NCBI RefSeq assembly: GCF_001482365.1 | Contig: NZ_CP013254.1 | Location: forward strand, 2,170,001-2,234,000 | Source of the DNA: Kocuria flava | GTDB lineage: Bacteria; Actinomycetota; Actinomycetes; Actinomycetales; Micrococcaceae | Length of the DNA: 64,000 nt | Direction: 5' to 3' | In this document: piece by piece, positions 17,207 to 25,033 of the stretch | How positions within the stretch are numbered: position 1 is the stretch's first letter | How the letters are laid out: each line of letters opens with the position of its first letter | Made by a program: the position numbers and the translations under genes | Notes under the pieces: generated by a model | The model's database searches: none | What the model saw: the letters and a program-made list of their open reading frames with translations, nothing else | Told to the model about the DNA's origin: nothing

Positions 17207-17212
17207 AGTTTA
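17207..17212 (-). promoter_or_regulatory. -10-like element of ctaA
   Basis: Minus-strand TAAACT, about 40 bases from the ATG, in one of the few A/T-containing stretches of this gap. Confidence 0.45.
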
Positions 17213-17250
17213 TCCGGGCCCCCGGCGCCCGGGTGCCGCCGGTGCGCGGC

Positions 17251-18018
17251 TCAGCTCCAGCGGAACCAGCGCACGGCCCCCGCCCACGCCCCCGCGGCCC
17301 ACACGGCCAGCACGAGCAGCGGCAGCGGGTGCGGGGCGCCGGTGAGGAACGTCTCGCGCAGGGCCTGGCCCAGGGCGCCCGAGGGGAGCAGGCCCACGAG
17401 CCAGGCGGGGCCCTCCGGCAGCGTGCCGGCCGGGAACAGGGTGCCGCCGACCGCCGCGAGCAGCACCCACACGAGGTTGGTCACGGCCAGCGTGGCCTCG
17501 GCGCGCACGGTGCCGGCGAGCAGCAGCCCGAGCCCGGTGAACGCCGCCGCGCCCAGCAGCAGCACCGGCACCGAGACGAGCACGGCGAGCACCCCGGGCC
17601 GCCACCCGAGCGCGGCGCCCACGGCCGCCACGAGCACGTACTGCACCGCGAGCACGGCCAGCACGGCCAGCAGCTTCCCGGCGATCAGCCCGCCGCGGCC
17701 CAGCGGGGTGGTGGAGAGCAGGCGCAGCACCCCGTAGCGGCGGTCGAAGCCGGTCTGGATGCCCTGGCCGGAGAAGGCGTTGGAGAGCACGCACAGCGCG
17801 AGCACGCCGGGCACGGCCACGTCCACGCGCTCGGCCCCGGGCGGAACCACGGCGTCGAGCATGCCGGTCAGGCTCAGCCCGGCGAGGCCCATCAGCGGCA
17901 GCACGACCAGCAGCAGCAGCTGCTCGCCGTTGCGCAGCATCGCGACGGTCTCGAAGCGGGCCTGGGCGGCCACGCGGCGCAGCAGCGGGGCGGGGGCGGA
18001 GGCGGTCGTCGTCGTCAT
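17251..18018 (-). CDS. ABC-2 type exporter permease
   Basis: Membrane subunit (255 aa) of an ABC exporter. Six hydrophobic helices and the ABC-2 pattern are visible: a cytoplasmic N-terminus, NAFSGQGIQTGFDRRYGVLRLLSTTPLGRG after the second helix, and NLVWVLLAAVGGTLFPAGTLP. Its ATG overlaps the ATPase stop as ATGA (18015-18018), so the two proteins form one transporter. Such pairs next to ctaA are common in Micrococcaceae; the substrate is unknown (drug, lipid or a haem-related compound cannot be told apart). Confidence 0.88.
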   Translation of the reverse strand: MTTTTASAPAPLLRRVAAQARFETVAMLRNGEQLLLLVVLPLMGLAGLSLTGMLDAVVPPGAERVDVAVPGVLALCVLSNAFSGQGIQTGFDRRYGVLRLLSTTPLGRGGLIAGKLLAVLAVLAVQYVLVAAVGAALGWRPGVLAVLVSVPVLLLGAAAFTGLGLLLAGTVRAEATLAVTNLVWVLLAAVGGTLFPAGTLPEGPAWLVGLLPSGALGQALRETFLTGAPHPLPLLVLAVWAAGAWAGAVRWFRWS

Positions 18019-19010
18019 CGGATCTCCCGTCCGGAGATCTCGAGGAACACGTCCTCGAGGGTGCGGGGCTGGAGGGACAGGGCCTCGGGCATCGTCCCGG
18101 TGGTGCCGATCCACCGGGTCACGGCCTCGAGCAGGGGAGGGGTGAGCGGACCGGAGAGCGTCACGGTGCGCTCGGCGCGGCCCACGCGCACGGCGGCGAA
18201 CTCGGGGGCCTCCCACGGGAACGGGCGCGCCTCGAGCTGGGCGGGGGCCAGGACGAGCTCCAGGACGGAGGGGGCGTCCGCGCCGGGGGCGACGAGCTCG
18301 GCCACGGAGCCCTCGGCCATGACCCGGCCATGGTCGACGATGCAGACCCGGTCGGCCAGGCGCTGGGCGTCGTCGAGCAGGTGGGTGGTGAGGATGATGC
18401 AGCGGCCCTCGCGGCGCAGCTGGCCGATCAGGTCGAAGACGATGTGGCGCGACTGCGGGTCCAGCCCGGCGGAGGGCTCGTCGAGGAAGACGACCTCCGG
18501 GTCCCCGGCCAGGGCGGCCGCGAGCGCCAGGCGCTGGCGCTGCCCGCCGGAGAGCCGCCGCACCACGGTGCGGTCGAAGGCGGCGATGCCCAGCCGCTCG
18601 ACCAGCTCGTCCATGTCGCGGGGGCTGCGGTGGAGGGCGCAGACGTGGCGCAGCAGCTCGAGGGGGCGCACGGCCTGCGGCAGGCCGCCGTCCTGGAGCA
18701 TCACGCCCACGCGGGCGCGCAGCGCGGGGGAGGCCCGCCACGGGTCCTGGCCGAGCAGCCGCACGGTCCCCGCGTCGGGGCGCTGCAGGCCCTGGGCGCA
18801 CTCGAGGGTCGTGGTCTTGCCCGCGCCGTTGGGTCCCAGCAGCGCCGTGACCTCGCCGTGGCGGGCCGTGAGGGAGAGCCCGTCCACGGCGCGCACCGCG
18901 TCGCCCGCGGCCGCGCCGCTCCCACGGCGGCGGGCGGGGAAGTGCTTGACGAGCCGCTCGATCGACAGGGCGGGGGCGGCCGGGGGCGCGGGGGAGTTCT
19001 GGACGGGCAC
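18015..19010 (-). CDS. ABC exporter ATP-binding protein
   Basis: ATPase (331 aa) partner of the downstream permease. Walker A GPNGAGKTTT is at 59-68, the signature reads RLSGGQRQRL, Walker B VVFLDEPSAGLD, and the switch histidine is in LTTHLLDD. The ~100-residue C-terminal extension after the ATPase core resembles DrrA/CcmA-type exporters. The GTG at 19010 is chosen because TACACT lies 6 bases upstream (leaderless). Divergent from sufR. Confidence 0.9.
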   Translation of the reverse strand: MPVQNSPAPPAAPALSIERLVKHFPARRRGSGAAAGDAVRAVDGLSLTARHGEVTALLGPNGAGKTTTLECAQGLQRPDAGTVRLLGQDPWRASPALRARVGVMLQDGGLPQAVRPLELLRHVCALHRSPRDMDELVERLGIAAFDRTVVRRLSGGQRQRLALAAALAGDPEVVFLDEPSAGLDPQSRHIVFDLIGQLRREGRCIILTTHLLDDAQRLADRVCIVDHGRVMAEGSVAELVAPGADAPSVLELVLAPAQLEARPFPWEAPEFAAVRVGRAERTVTLSGPLTPPLLEAVTRWIGTTGTMPEALSLQPRTLEDVFLEISGREIR

Positions 19011-19022
19011 CGGACCAGTGTA
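19011..19022 (-). promoter_or_regulatory. Leaderless -10 of the ABC exporter operon
   Basis: Minus-strand TACACT (19022-19017), 6 bases, then the GTG at 19010; no ribosome-binding site. Confidence 0.55.
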
Positions 19023-19064
19023 GTGGCGGCGCGCCGGGCCCTGCCCTTGGCCCCGGCGCTCCCA

Positions 19065-19180
19065 CCCGTTATTATGAATAGGTCGGAATTTCCGCCCCGG
19101 GACCGCTTAGGTGCGGCTTACTGGCGGGGCCGGAAGAAATTACGACATGATCTGGTTGTGTATTGAGCACCCTGTGGTGC
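19065..19180 (+). promoter_or_regulatory. suf operon promoter region with palindromes
   Basis: This is one of the most A/T-rich stretches in the window, upstream of sufR. It contains CGGAA-T-TTCCG (19084-19094), a GCTTA direct repeat around 19105-19120, and GCACC-CTGT-GGTGC (19167-19180) just after a TATTGA/TGTATT -10-like area. SufR-type repressors bind inverted repeats in their own promoter, so either palindrome is a candidate operator. Which one, if any, is bound cannot be told from sequence alone. Confidence 0.45.
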
Positions 19181-19244
19181 CGCACCGTCGCCGGCCGCCC
19201 GCGGCCCCGCGACCACCCCCGAGCAAGGAAGACACGGTTCGACC

Positions 19245-20042
19245 ATGACCCACTCCACGGACGTCCGGAGCCCCGGCCGCTCCGGGCCCCGCGCGGAGGA
19301 GGAGAACACCCGCTCGCGCGTGCTCGGCGCGGTGCTGGAGCACGGGCCGGTCTCGGCGGCCGACCTCGGGGAGATGCTCGAGCTGACCCCCGCCGCGGTC
19401 CGCCGGCACCTGGACGCCCTCGAGCAGCAGCACTACATCGAGGTGACCATGGTCCGCCGCCGCACCGGCGGCGCCGGCCGGCCCGCCCGCCGCTACGTCG
19501 TCGCCCCCGAGGGCCACGCGAAGCTGGGCGACGACTACCTCGAGATCGCCACCGACGCCCTCGAGTCGATCCGCCGCGTCGCCGGGCCCGAGGCCGTGCG
19601 CGCCTTCGTCCAGGAGCGCGTGGACCGGCTCGAGGCCGCCTACCGGCCCCGCGTGGAGGCCGCCGGGGACGAGGTCGCCGAGCGCCTGCCCGTGCTCGTG
19701 CAGCTGCTGAGCGAGGACGGCTTCGCCGCCTCCACCAACGAGGTGGCCGTGGGGCAGGGGGAGCGGCGCACCATCGTCTCCGCCCAGCTGTGCCAGGGCC
19801 ACTGCCCGGTCCGCGAGCTCGCCGCCCGCTACCCGCAGTTCTGCGAGCTCGAGACCGACCTGATCGCCCGGCTGCTCGGCACCGACGTGCGCCGGCTCTC
19901 CACCCAGGCCGCCGGCGCGCACGTGTGCACGACCCACGTGCCCCTCGCCCGGCCCGCTCCCCGGCCCGCCGCCGGGGCGGCGCCCCCGACACCCGCAGAC
20001 CAGACCACGGACCACACCAGCAAGGAAGGCCGTCATGACTGA
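19245..20042 (+). CDS. sufR: SufR-type Fe-S-sensing repressor
   Basis: Winged-helix regulator (265 aa) expected to hold an Fe-S cluster and repress the suf operon when clusters are sufficient. The DNA-binding domain is at about 22-88 (VSAADLGEMLELTPAAVRRHL; wing RRRTGGAGRPARRY). Candidate cluster ligands are Cys183 and Cys187 (CQGHC), Cys200 (PQFCELE) and Cys228 (HVCTTH). The ~35-residue tail after Cys228 is Pro/Ala-rich. Its end overlaps sufB by 8 bases, so it is co-translated with the genes it should control. Confidence 0.9.
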   Translation: MTHSTDVRSPGRSGPRAEEENTRSRVLGAVLEHGPVSAADLGEMLELTPAAVRRHLDALEQQHYIEVTMVRRRTGGAGRPARRYVVAPEGHAKLGDDYLEIATDALESIRRVAGPEAVRAFVQERVDRLEAAYRPRVEAAGDEVAERLPVLVQLLSEDGFAASTNEVAVGQGERRTIVSAQLCQGHCPVRELAARYPQFCELETDLIARLLGTDVRRLSTQAAGAHVCTTHVPLARPAPRPAAGAAPPTPADQTTDHTSKEGRHD

Positions 20043-21489
20043 ACAGATCGCCCGCGGCAACGACACCGTCATCACCGACATCCTGGAGAAGAACCCGGAG
20101 CTCGAGGGCATCGGCACCTACGAGTACGGCTGGGCCGACACCGACACCGCCGGCGCCACCGCCCGCCGCGGCATCAACGAGGACGTCGTCAAGGACATCT
20201 CCGCGAAGAAGAGCGAGCCGGAGTGGATGACGAAGCTGCGCCTGAAGGCCCTGAAGTTCTTCGAGCGCAAGCCCATGCCCACCTGGGGCGCGGACCTGTC
20301 CGGGATCGACTTCGACAACATCAAGTACTTCGTGCGCTCCACCGAGAAGCAGGCCCAGACCTGGGAGGACCTGCCGGAGGACATCCGCAACACCTACGAG
20401 AAGCTCGGCATCCCCGAGGCCGAGCGCGGCCGCCTGGTCGCCGGCGTCGCCGCCCAGTACGAGTCCGAGGTCGTCTACCACCAGATCCGCGAGGACCTCG
20501 AGGCCCAGGGCGTGATCTTCATGGACACCGACACCGCCCTCAAGGAGCACCCGGAGTTCTTCGAGGAGTACTTCGGCACGGTCATCCCCGTGGGCGACAA
20601 CAAGTTCGCCGCGCTGAACACCGCCGTGTGGTCCGGTGGCTCCTTCGTCTACGTCCCCAAGGGCGTGCACGTCGAGATCCCGCTGCAGGCCTACTTCCGG
20701 ATCAACACCGAGAACATGGGCCAGTTCGAGCGGACGCTGATCATCGCCGACGAGGACTCCTACGTCCACTACATCGAGGGCTGCACCGCGCCGATCTACA
20801 AGACCGACTCGCTGCACTCCGCCGTCGTCGAGATCATCGTCAAGAAGAACGCCCGCGTGCGCTACACGACCATCCAGAACTGGTCGAACAACGTGTACAA
20901 CCTCGTCACCAAGCGCGCGATCGCCCACGAGGGCGCCACCATGGAGTGGATCGACGGCAACATCGGCTCGAAGGTCACCCAGAAGTACCCGGCCGTCTAC
21001 ATGACCGGCGAGCACGCCCGCGGCGAGACCCTCTCGATCGCCTTCGCCGGCGAGGGCCAGCACCAGGACACCGGCTCGAAGATGGTGCACATCGCGCCGA
21101 ACACGTCGTCGTCGATCGTCTCGAAGTCCGTGGCCCGCAACGGCGGGCGCTCCGCGTACCGCGGTCTCGTGCAGGTGCGCGAGGGCGCGAAGAACGCGAA
21201 GTCCAACGTGGTCTGCGACGCCCTGCTGGTGGACACGATCTCCCGCTCCGACACCTACCCCTACGTCGACATCCGCGAGGACGACGTGTCGATGGGCCAC
21301 GAGGCGACCGTCTCGCGCGTGTCCGAGGAGCAGCTGTTCTACCTCATGCAGCGCGGCCTGGCCGAGGACGAGGCGATGGCGATGATCGTGCGCGGCTTCG
21401 TCGAGCCGATCGCCCGCGAGCTGCCCATGGAGTACGCGCTGGAACTGAACCGCCTCATCGAACTGCAGATGGAAGGATCCGTTGGCTGA
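20035..21489 (+). CDS. sufB: Fe-S cluster assembly scaffold SufB
   Basis: SufB (484 aa, standard length) forms SufBC2D, the scaffold on which Fe-S clusters are built using sulfur delivered by a cysteine desulfurase. The beta-helix core, GCTAPIYKTDSLHSAVVEI and the conserved cysteine in SNVVCDALLVD (about residue 394) are present. No intein is inserted, unlike mycobacterial SufB. The ATG at 20035 lies inside the end of sufR with AAGGAAGG upstream. The gene ends 8 bases inside sufD. Confidence 0.98.
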   Translation: MTEQIARGNDTVITDILEKNPELEGIGTYEYGWADTDTAGATARRGINEDVVKDISAKKSEPEWMTKLRLKALKFFERKPMPTWGADLSGIDFDNIKYFVRSTEKQAQTWEDLPEDIRNTYEKLGIPEAERGRLVAGVAAQYESEVVYHQIREDLEAQGVIFMDTDTALKEHPEFFEEYFGTVIPVGDNKFAALNTAVWSGGSFVYVPKGVHVEIPLQAYFRINTENMGQFERTLIIADEDSYVHYIEGCTAPIYKTDSLHSAVVEIIVKKNARVRYTTIQNWSNNVYNLVTKRAIAHEGATMEWIDGNIGSKVTQKYPAVYMTGEHARGETLSIAFAGEGQHQDTGSKMVHIAPNTSSSIVSKSVARNGGRSAYRGLVQVREGAKNAKSNVVCDALLVDTISRSDTYPYVDIREDDVSMGHEATVSRVSEEQLFYLMQRGLAEDEAMAMIVRGFVEPIARELPMEYALELNRLIELQMEGSVG

Positions 21490-22846
21490 CATGTCGAAGC
21501 TGAACGAAACGATGCGCGACGCGGCCGAGGCCGCGACCTCCGCGGCGACCGCGGTCGCCGAGAAGGCCGCCGGCCTCGCCGGGACCGTGACCGAGAAGGC
21601 CAAGGACGCCCTGGGCGAGAGCGTGGGCGGGGTGCCCACCGGCGACCGCCGCGTGGCCATCCCCGGGATGGACCAGGAGGGCGAGAAGCTCGCCGACCAG
21701 GACGAGCGCACGGGCCAGACCAGGCGCGAGGCCCCCGCGGCCTCCCGCGGCGAGCGCTTCGCGTCCTACGCCGTCGCCGACTTCGCACCGCTGACCGGCA
21801 AGGAGGAGGACTTCCGGTTCACCCCGCTCAAGCGCCTGCGCGGGCTGCACACCGACGAGCTGACCGGGCCCGCCCCGGCCGTGCGCGTCGAGGCCCCCGC
21901 GGCCGTGCGCACGGAGACCGTCGGCCGCGACGACGCCCGCATCGGCTCCGCGGGCATCCCCGAGGACCGGCTGGCCGCCAACGCCTGGAGCAGCTTCCGC
22001 GAGGCCACGGTCGTGACCGTGCCCCGCGAGGCCGAGCTGGAGGGCCCCGTGCTCGTCGACGTCGAGGGGGCCGGGGACGGCGCCGCCGCCCAGCACCTCG
22101 TCATCGACGCCCAGCCCTTCTCCAAGGCCCTCGTGGTCCTGCGCCACCACGGCTCCGCCGTGCTCTCGCAGAACGTCGAGTTCCGGGTCGCCGACTCCGC
22201 GAACCTCACCGTCGTGACCCTCCAGGAGTGGGACGACGACGCCGTGCACGCCTCCGCGCAGCACGCCCGCCTGGGCCGCGGCGCCCACTTCAAGCACGTG
22301 CTCGTCTCCCTCGGCGGCGACCTCGTGCGCGTCACCCCGTCCACCCGCTTCGACGCCCCCGGCGCCTCGGTGGAGATGTACGGGCTGACCTTCGTGGACG
22401 CCGGCCAGCACCTCGAGTCCCGGCTGCTCGTGGACCACGCACAGCCGCACTGCACCTCGCGGGTGACCTACAAGTCCGCGCTGCAGGGCGAGAACGCCCA
22501 CGGCGTGTGGGTCGGCGACGTCCTCATCCGCGCGGCCGCGGAGGGCACCGACACCTACGAGCTCAACCGCAACCTCATCCTCGGCGACGGGCCCCGCATG
22601 GACTCGGTGCCCAACCTCGAGATCGAGACCGGCCTGATCGCCGGCGCCGGCCACGCCTCCACCACGGGGCAGCTGGACGACGAGCACCTGTACTACCTCA
22701 TGTCCCGGGGCATCCCCGAGGACGAGGCGCGCCGGCTCGTGGTCCGCGGCTTCCTCTTCGAGATCCTCCAGCAGATCGGCGTGGAGGACATCGAGGAGCG
22801 GCTGCGCGGGGCCGTCGAGGACGAGCTCGCCGCCGCCGACCACTGA
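21482..22846 (+). CDS. sufD: SufD with an unusual N-terminal extension
   Basis: Partner of SufB in SufBC2D. The SufD core starts near residue 85 (GERFASYAVADFAPLTGKEEDFRFTPL) and runs to the C-terminal EHLYYLMSRGIPEDEARRLVVRGF. Before it is an ~85-residue extension: an Ala/Lys/Glu/Thr-rich amphipathic stretch (AEKAAGLAGTVTEKAKDALG) resembling LEA/apolipoprotein repeats, then a charged linker. At 454 aa it exceeds the usual ~390-400. The TTG at 21482 is five bases after GAAGG and overlaps the sufB stop; ATG 21491 is the alternative. The extension is coding either way. Confidence 0.95.
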   Translation: MADMSKLNETMRDAAEAATSAATAVAEKAAGLAGTVTEKAKDALGESVGGVPTGDRRVAIPGMDQEGEKLADQDERTGQTRREAPAASRGERFASYAVADFAPLTGKEEDFRFTPLKRLRGLHTDELTGPAPAVRVEAPAAVRTETVGRDDARIGSAGIPEDRLAANAWSSFREATVVTVPREAELEGPVLVDVEGAGDGAAAQHLVIDAQPFSKALVVLRHHGSAVLSQNVEFRVADSANLTVVTLQEWDDDAVHASAQHARLGRGAHFKHVLVSLGGDLVRVTPSTRFDAPGASVEMYGLTFVDAGQHLESRLLVDHAQPHCTSRVTYKSALQGENAHGVWVGDVLIRAAAEGTDTYELNRNLILGDGPRMDSVPNLEIETGLIAGAGHASTTGQLDDEHLYYLMSRGIPEDEARRLVVRGFLFEILQQIGVEDIEERLRGAVEDELAAADH

Positions 22847-22888
22847 CCCCTCCCACCCCAGACTTTTTCGACCACAGGAGAACCATCC

Positions 22889-23650
22889 ATGGCAACTCTC
22901 GAGATCAAGGACCTGCACGCGTCCGTCGTGCTCGACGACGAGACCACCAAGCCGATCCTCAAGGGCGTGAACCTGACCATCAAGTCCGGTGAGGTCCACG
23001 CGATCATGGGACCCAACGGCTCCGGCAAGTCCACCCTGGCCTCCACCATCGCCGGGCACCCCAAGTTCGTCGTCGACTCCGGCCAGGTCCTCCTGGACGG
23101 CGAGGACGTCCTGGAGATGTCCGTGGACGAGCGGGCCCGCGCCGGGCTCTTCCTCGCCATGCAGTACCCGGTGGAGATCCCCGGCGTGACGACCTCCAAC
23201 TTCCTGCGCACCGCCAAGACCGCGATCGACGGCGAGGCCCCCTCGCTGCGCACCTGGACCAAGGACGTCAAGGCGGCCATGGAGCAGCTGAAGATCGCCC
23301 CCGAGATGATCCAGCGCAACGTCAACGAGGGCTTCTCCGGCGGTGAGAAGAAGCGCCACGAGATCCTCCAGCTCGAGCTGCTCAAGCCGAAGATCGCGCT
23401 GCTGGACGAGACCGACTCCGGTCTCGACGTCGACGCCCTCAAGGTCGTCTCCGAGGGCGTCAACCGCGCCCTCGAGACCAACGACACGGGCATCATGCTG
23501 ATCACCCACTACACCCGCATCCTGCGCTACATCAAGCCGCAGTTCGTGCACGTGTTCGCCGACGGCCGCGTGGTCGACGAGGGCGGGCCCGAGCTCGCCG
23601 ACCGGCTCGAGGACGAGGGCTACGACCGCTACCTGGCCGCCGCCCAGTAG
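22889..23650 (+). CDS. sufC: SufC ATPase
   Basis: ABC-type ATPase (253 aa) of SufBC2D. Walker A GPNGSGKST is at 41-49, the SufC-specific signature reads FSGGEKKRHEILQ, Walker B ALLDETDSGLD, and the switch histidine is in LITHYTRIL. ATG 22889 has AGGAG upstream. The 42-base gap after sufD contains a short T-run (CTTTTTCG) that is unusual for this genome, without a clear hairpin. Confidence 0.98.
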   Translation: MATLEIKDLHASVVLDDETTKPILKGVNLTIKSGEVHAIMGPNGSGKSTLASTIAGHPKFVVDSGQVLLDGEDVLEMSVDERARAGLFLAMQYPVEIPGVTTSNFLRTAKTAIDGEAPSLRTWTKDVKAAMEQLKIAPEMIQRNVNEGFSGGEKKRHEILQLELLKPKIALLDETDSGLDVDALKVVSEGVNRALETNDTGIMLITHYTRILRYIKPQFVHVFADGRVVDEGGPELADRLEDEGYDRYLAAAQ

Positions 23651-23684
23651 TCCTCACCCGCACCCGCCCGAAAGGAGGCCAGCC

Positions 23685-24038
23685 ATGGCCGACACCCCTG
23701 CCGAGAACGCCGTCCAGGCGCCCGCCGGCCAGCTCCCCGCGGAGGAGGTCGAGGAGGCGCTCAAGAACGTCATCGACCCCGAGCTCGGCGTGAACATCGT
23801 GGACCTCGGGCTGCTCTACGGCCACGAGTGGGCCGAGGACGGCGCCCTGGTCCTGGACATGACCCTCACCACCGCCGCCTGCCCGCTGCAGGACGTCATC
23901 GAGGAGCAGTGCGCGCAGAACCTCGACCCGCTGGTGGACGAGTGGCGCGTGAACTGGGTCTGGATGCCGCCGTGGGGTCCCGAGCGGATCACCGAGGACG
24001 GCCGCGACCAGATGCGGGCCCTGGGCTTCAACATCTGA
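23685..24038 (+). CDS. SufT-like metal-sulfur cluster maturation protein
   Basis: Small MIP18/DUF59 protein (117 aa) that helps mature Fe-S proteins. The family core is NVIDPELGVNIVDLGLLYGHEW near residues 28-48, followed by MTLTTAACPLQDVIEEQ with the conserved cysteine. In many actinobacteria sufT is the last gene of the suf operon after sufS-sufU; here it follows sufC directly (34-base gap, AAAGGAGG ribosome-binding site). A strong hairpin ends the operon. Confidence 0.9.
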   Translation: MADTPAENAVQAPAGQLPAEEVEEALKNVIDPELGVNIVDLGLLYGHEWAEDGALVLDMTLTTAACPLQDVIEEQCAQNLDPLVDEWRVNWVWMPPWGPERITEDGRDQMRALGFNI

Positions 24039-24052
24039 GTCCCCTCCCGCGC

Positions 24053-24098
24053 CGACGGCGCCCGTGCCCACCCGCAGCGGTGGGGGCGGGCGCCGTCG
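24053..24098 (+). terminator. suf operon terminator
   Basis: CGACGGCGCCCGTGCCCACC (24053-24072) pairs with the segment at 24079-24098 over about 20 bp with one mismatch near the loop. It lies 14 bases after the sufT-like stop codon. Confidence 0.8.
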
Positions 24099-24179
24099 TC
24101 GTCCTCCCGCCCGCGCCGGTCCCGGCGCGTCCGTCCGGGTCCGACGGCGTCATCCGTGCGCGCCGGCTGCCGCAGGTCC

Positions 24180-24191
24180 TACACTCCCGGC
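24180..24191 (+). promoter_or_regulatory. Leaderless -10 of the ZIP-type gene
   Basis: TACACT (24180-24185), then 6 bases, then the ATG at 24192; no ribosome-binding site. Confidence 0.6.
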
Positions 24192-24983
24192 ATGGGAAGT
24201 GCCCTGATCTTCGGGCTCGTCGCCTCCAGCCCCCTGGTGGTCGGCGCCCTGATCGGCGTGCGCTTCACCCTTCCCAAGCGGGTCCTGGCGATCCTGCTCT
24301 CGTTCGCCGCCGGTGCGCTCATCACGGCCCTGACCTTCGAGCTGTTCGAGGACGCCTACGAGAAGGGCGGGATCCGGCCGGCCGTGCTCGGCCTCTTCGC
24401 GGGGGCCGTGGTCTTCACCGCGCTCAGCGCGCTCCTGGACCGCTGGGCCGCTCCGGGGTCCCGGTCGAGGGAGGTCGAGAAGGAGCAGGGCAGCGTGAAG
24501 CTGGACACCGACGCCGCGGCGGAGGGGACGAGCCCCACGGCGGCGTCCACCGGGGGAGCGGCGGGCCCGGCCCTGCTCGCCGCGGTGACCCTGGACGGCG
24601 TGCCGGAGAACGTGGCCCTGGGCGTCGCCCTCAGCGAGGGCACCGGCGGGCTGGCGCTGCTCGCGGCGATCTTCGTCTCCAACCTGCCCGAGTCCCTCGT
24701 GGGGGCCTCCTCGATGCGCGAGCAGGGGATGTCCGCCGGCAGGGCGGTGGGACTGTGGGCCGTCTGCGGGGTCCTGCTCGTCGGCGCCGTGCTGCTGGGC
24801 GCCGGGCCGCTCGCCGGCAGCGCCCCCGAGACGATCTCCCTGCCGCTGGCCTTCGCCGCCGGCGCGGTCATCGCGTCCCTGGCCGACACCCTGATGCCCG
24901 AGGCCTACGAGCACGGCGGGCCGGCGGTCGCGCTGAGCACCGCCGCCGGCTTCGTGCTCTCCTTCGCCCTGTCCCTGGCCTGA
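24192..24983 (+). CDS. ZIP-superfamily transporter-like membrane protein
   Basis: Integral membrane protein (263 aa) with about seven to eight hydrophobic helices and a ~45-residue hydrophilic loop (about 88-130), as in ZIP metal transporters. The ZIP signature in the fourth helix reads LDGVPENVALG and the partner helix SNLPESLVGA. The histidines that usually bind metal in those helices (HxxPEG, HNxPEG) are Asp and Asn here, while Pro-Glu is kept. Metal transport is plausible but metal choice, or even transport, is uncertain. It is monocistronic and predicted leaderless. Confidence 0.8.
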   Translation: MGSALIFGLVASSPLVVGALIGVRFTLPKRVLAILLSFAAGALITALTFELFEDAYEKGGIRPAVLGLFAGAVVFTALSALLDRWAAPGSRSREVEKEQGSVKLDTDAAAEGTSPTAASTGGAAGPALLAAVTLDGVPENVALGVALSEGTGGLALLAAIFVSNLPESLVGASSMREQGMSAGRAVGLWAVCGVLLVGAVLLGAGPLAGSAPETISLPLAFAAGAVIASLADTLMPEAYEHGGPAVALSTAAGFVLSFALSLA

Positions 24984-25021
24984 GCCCTCCGTCCCCGGTT
25001 GCGTCCCGCCCGTCGGGGCGG

Positions 25022-25033
25022 CATGCTCGGGAA
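25022..25033 (+). promoter_or_regulatory. Leaderless -10-like element of the NYN gene
   Basis: CATGCT (25022-25027) followed by 6 bases and the GTG at 25034. It matches the leaderless layout but with C at the first -10 position. Confidence 0.45.

Noticed and set aside
15550..19023. Plus-strand frame of about 1,150 codons across ctaA and the ABC exporter
   Set aside because: It overlaps the DapA-like gene in another frame and then runs antisense to real genes; no start signal or protein-like content.
20035..21489. Intein in sufB, as in mycobacteria
   Set aside because: The protein has standard length and the core is uninterrupted.
24156..24191. Upstream GTG start for the ZIP-type gene
   Set aside because: It would add 12 non-conserved residues that cover the -10 hexamer; the ATG at 24192 gives a helix-first protein and fits the leaderless layout.
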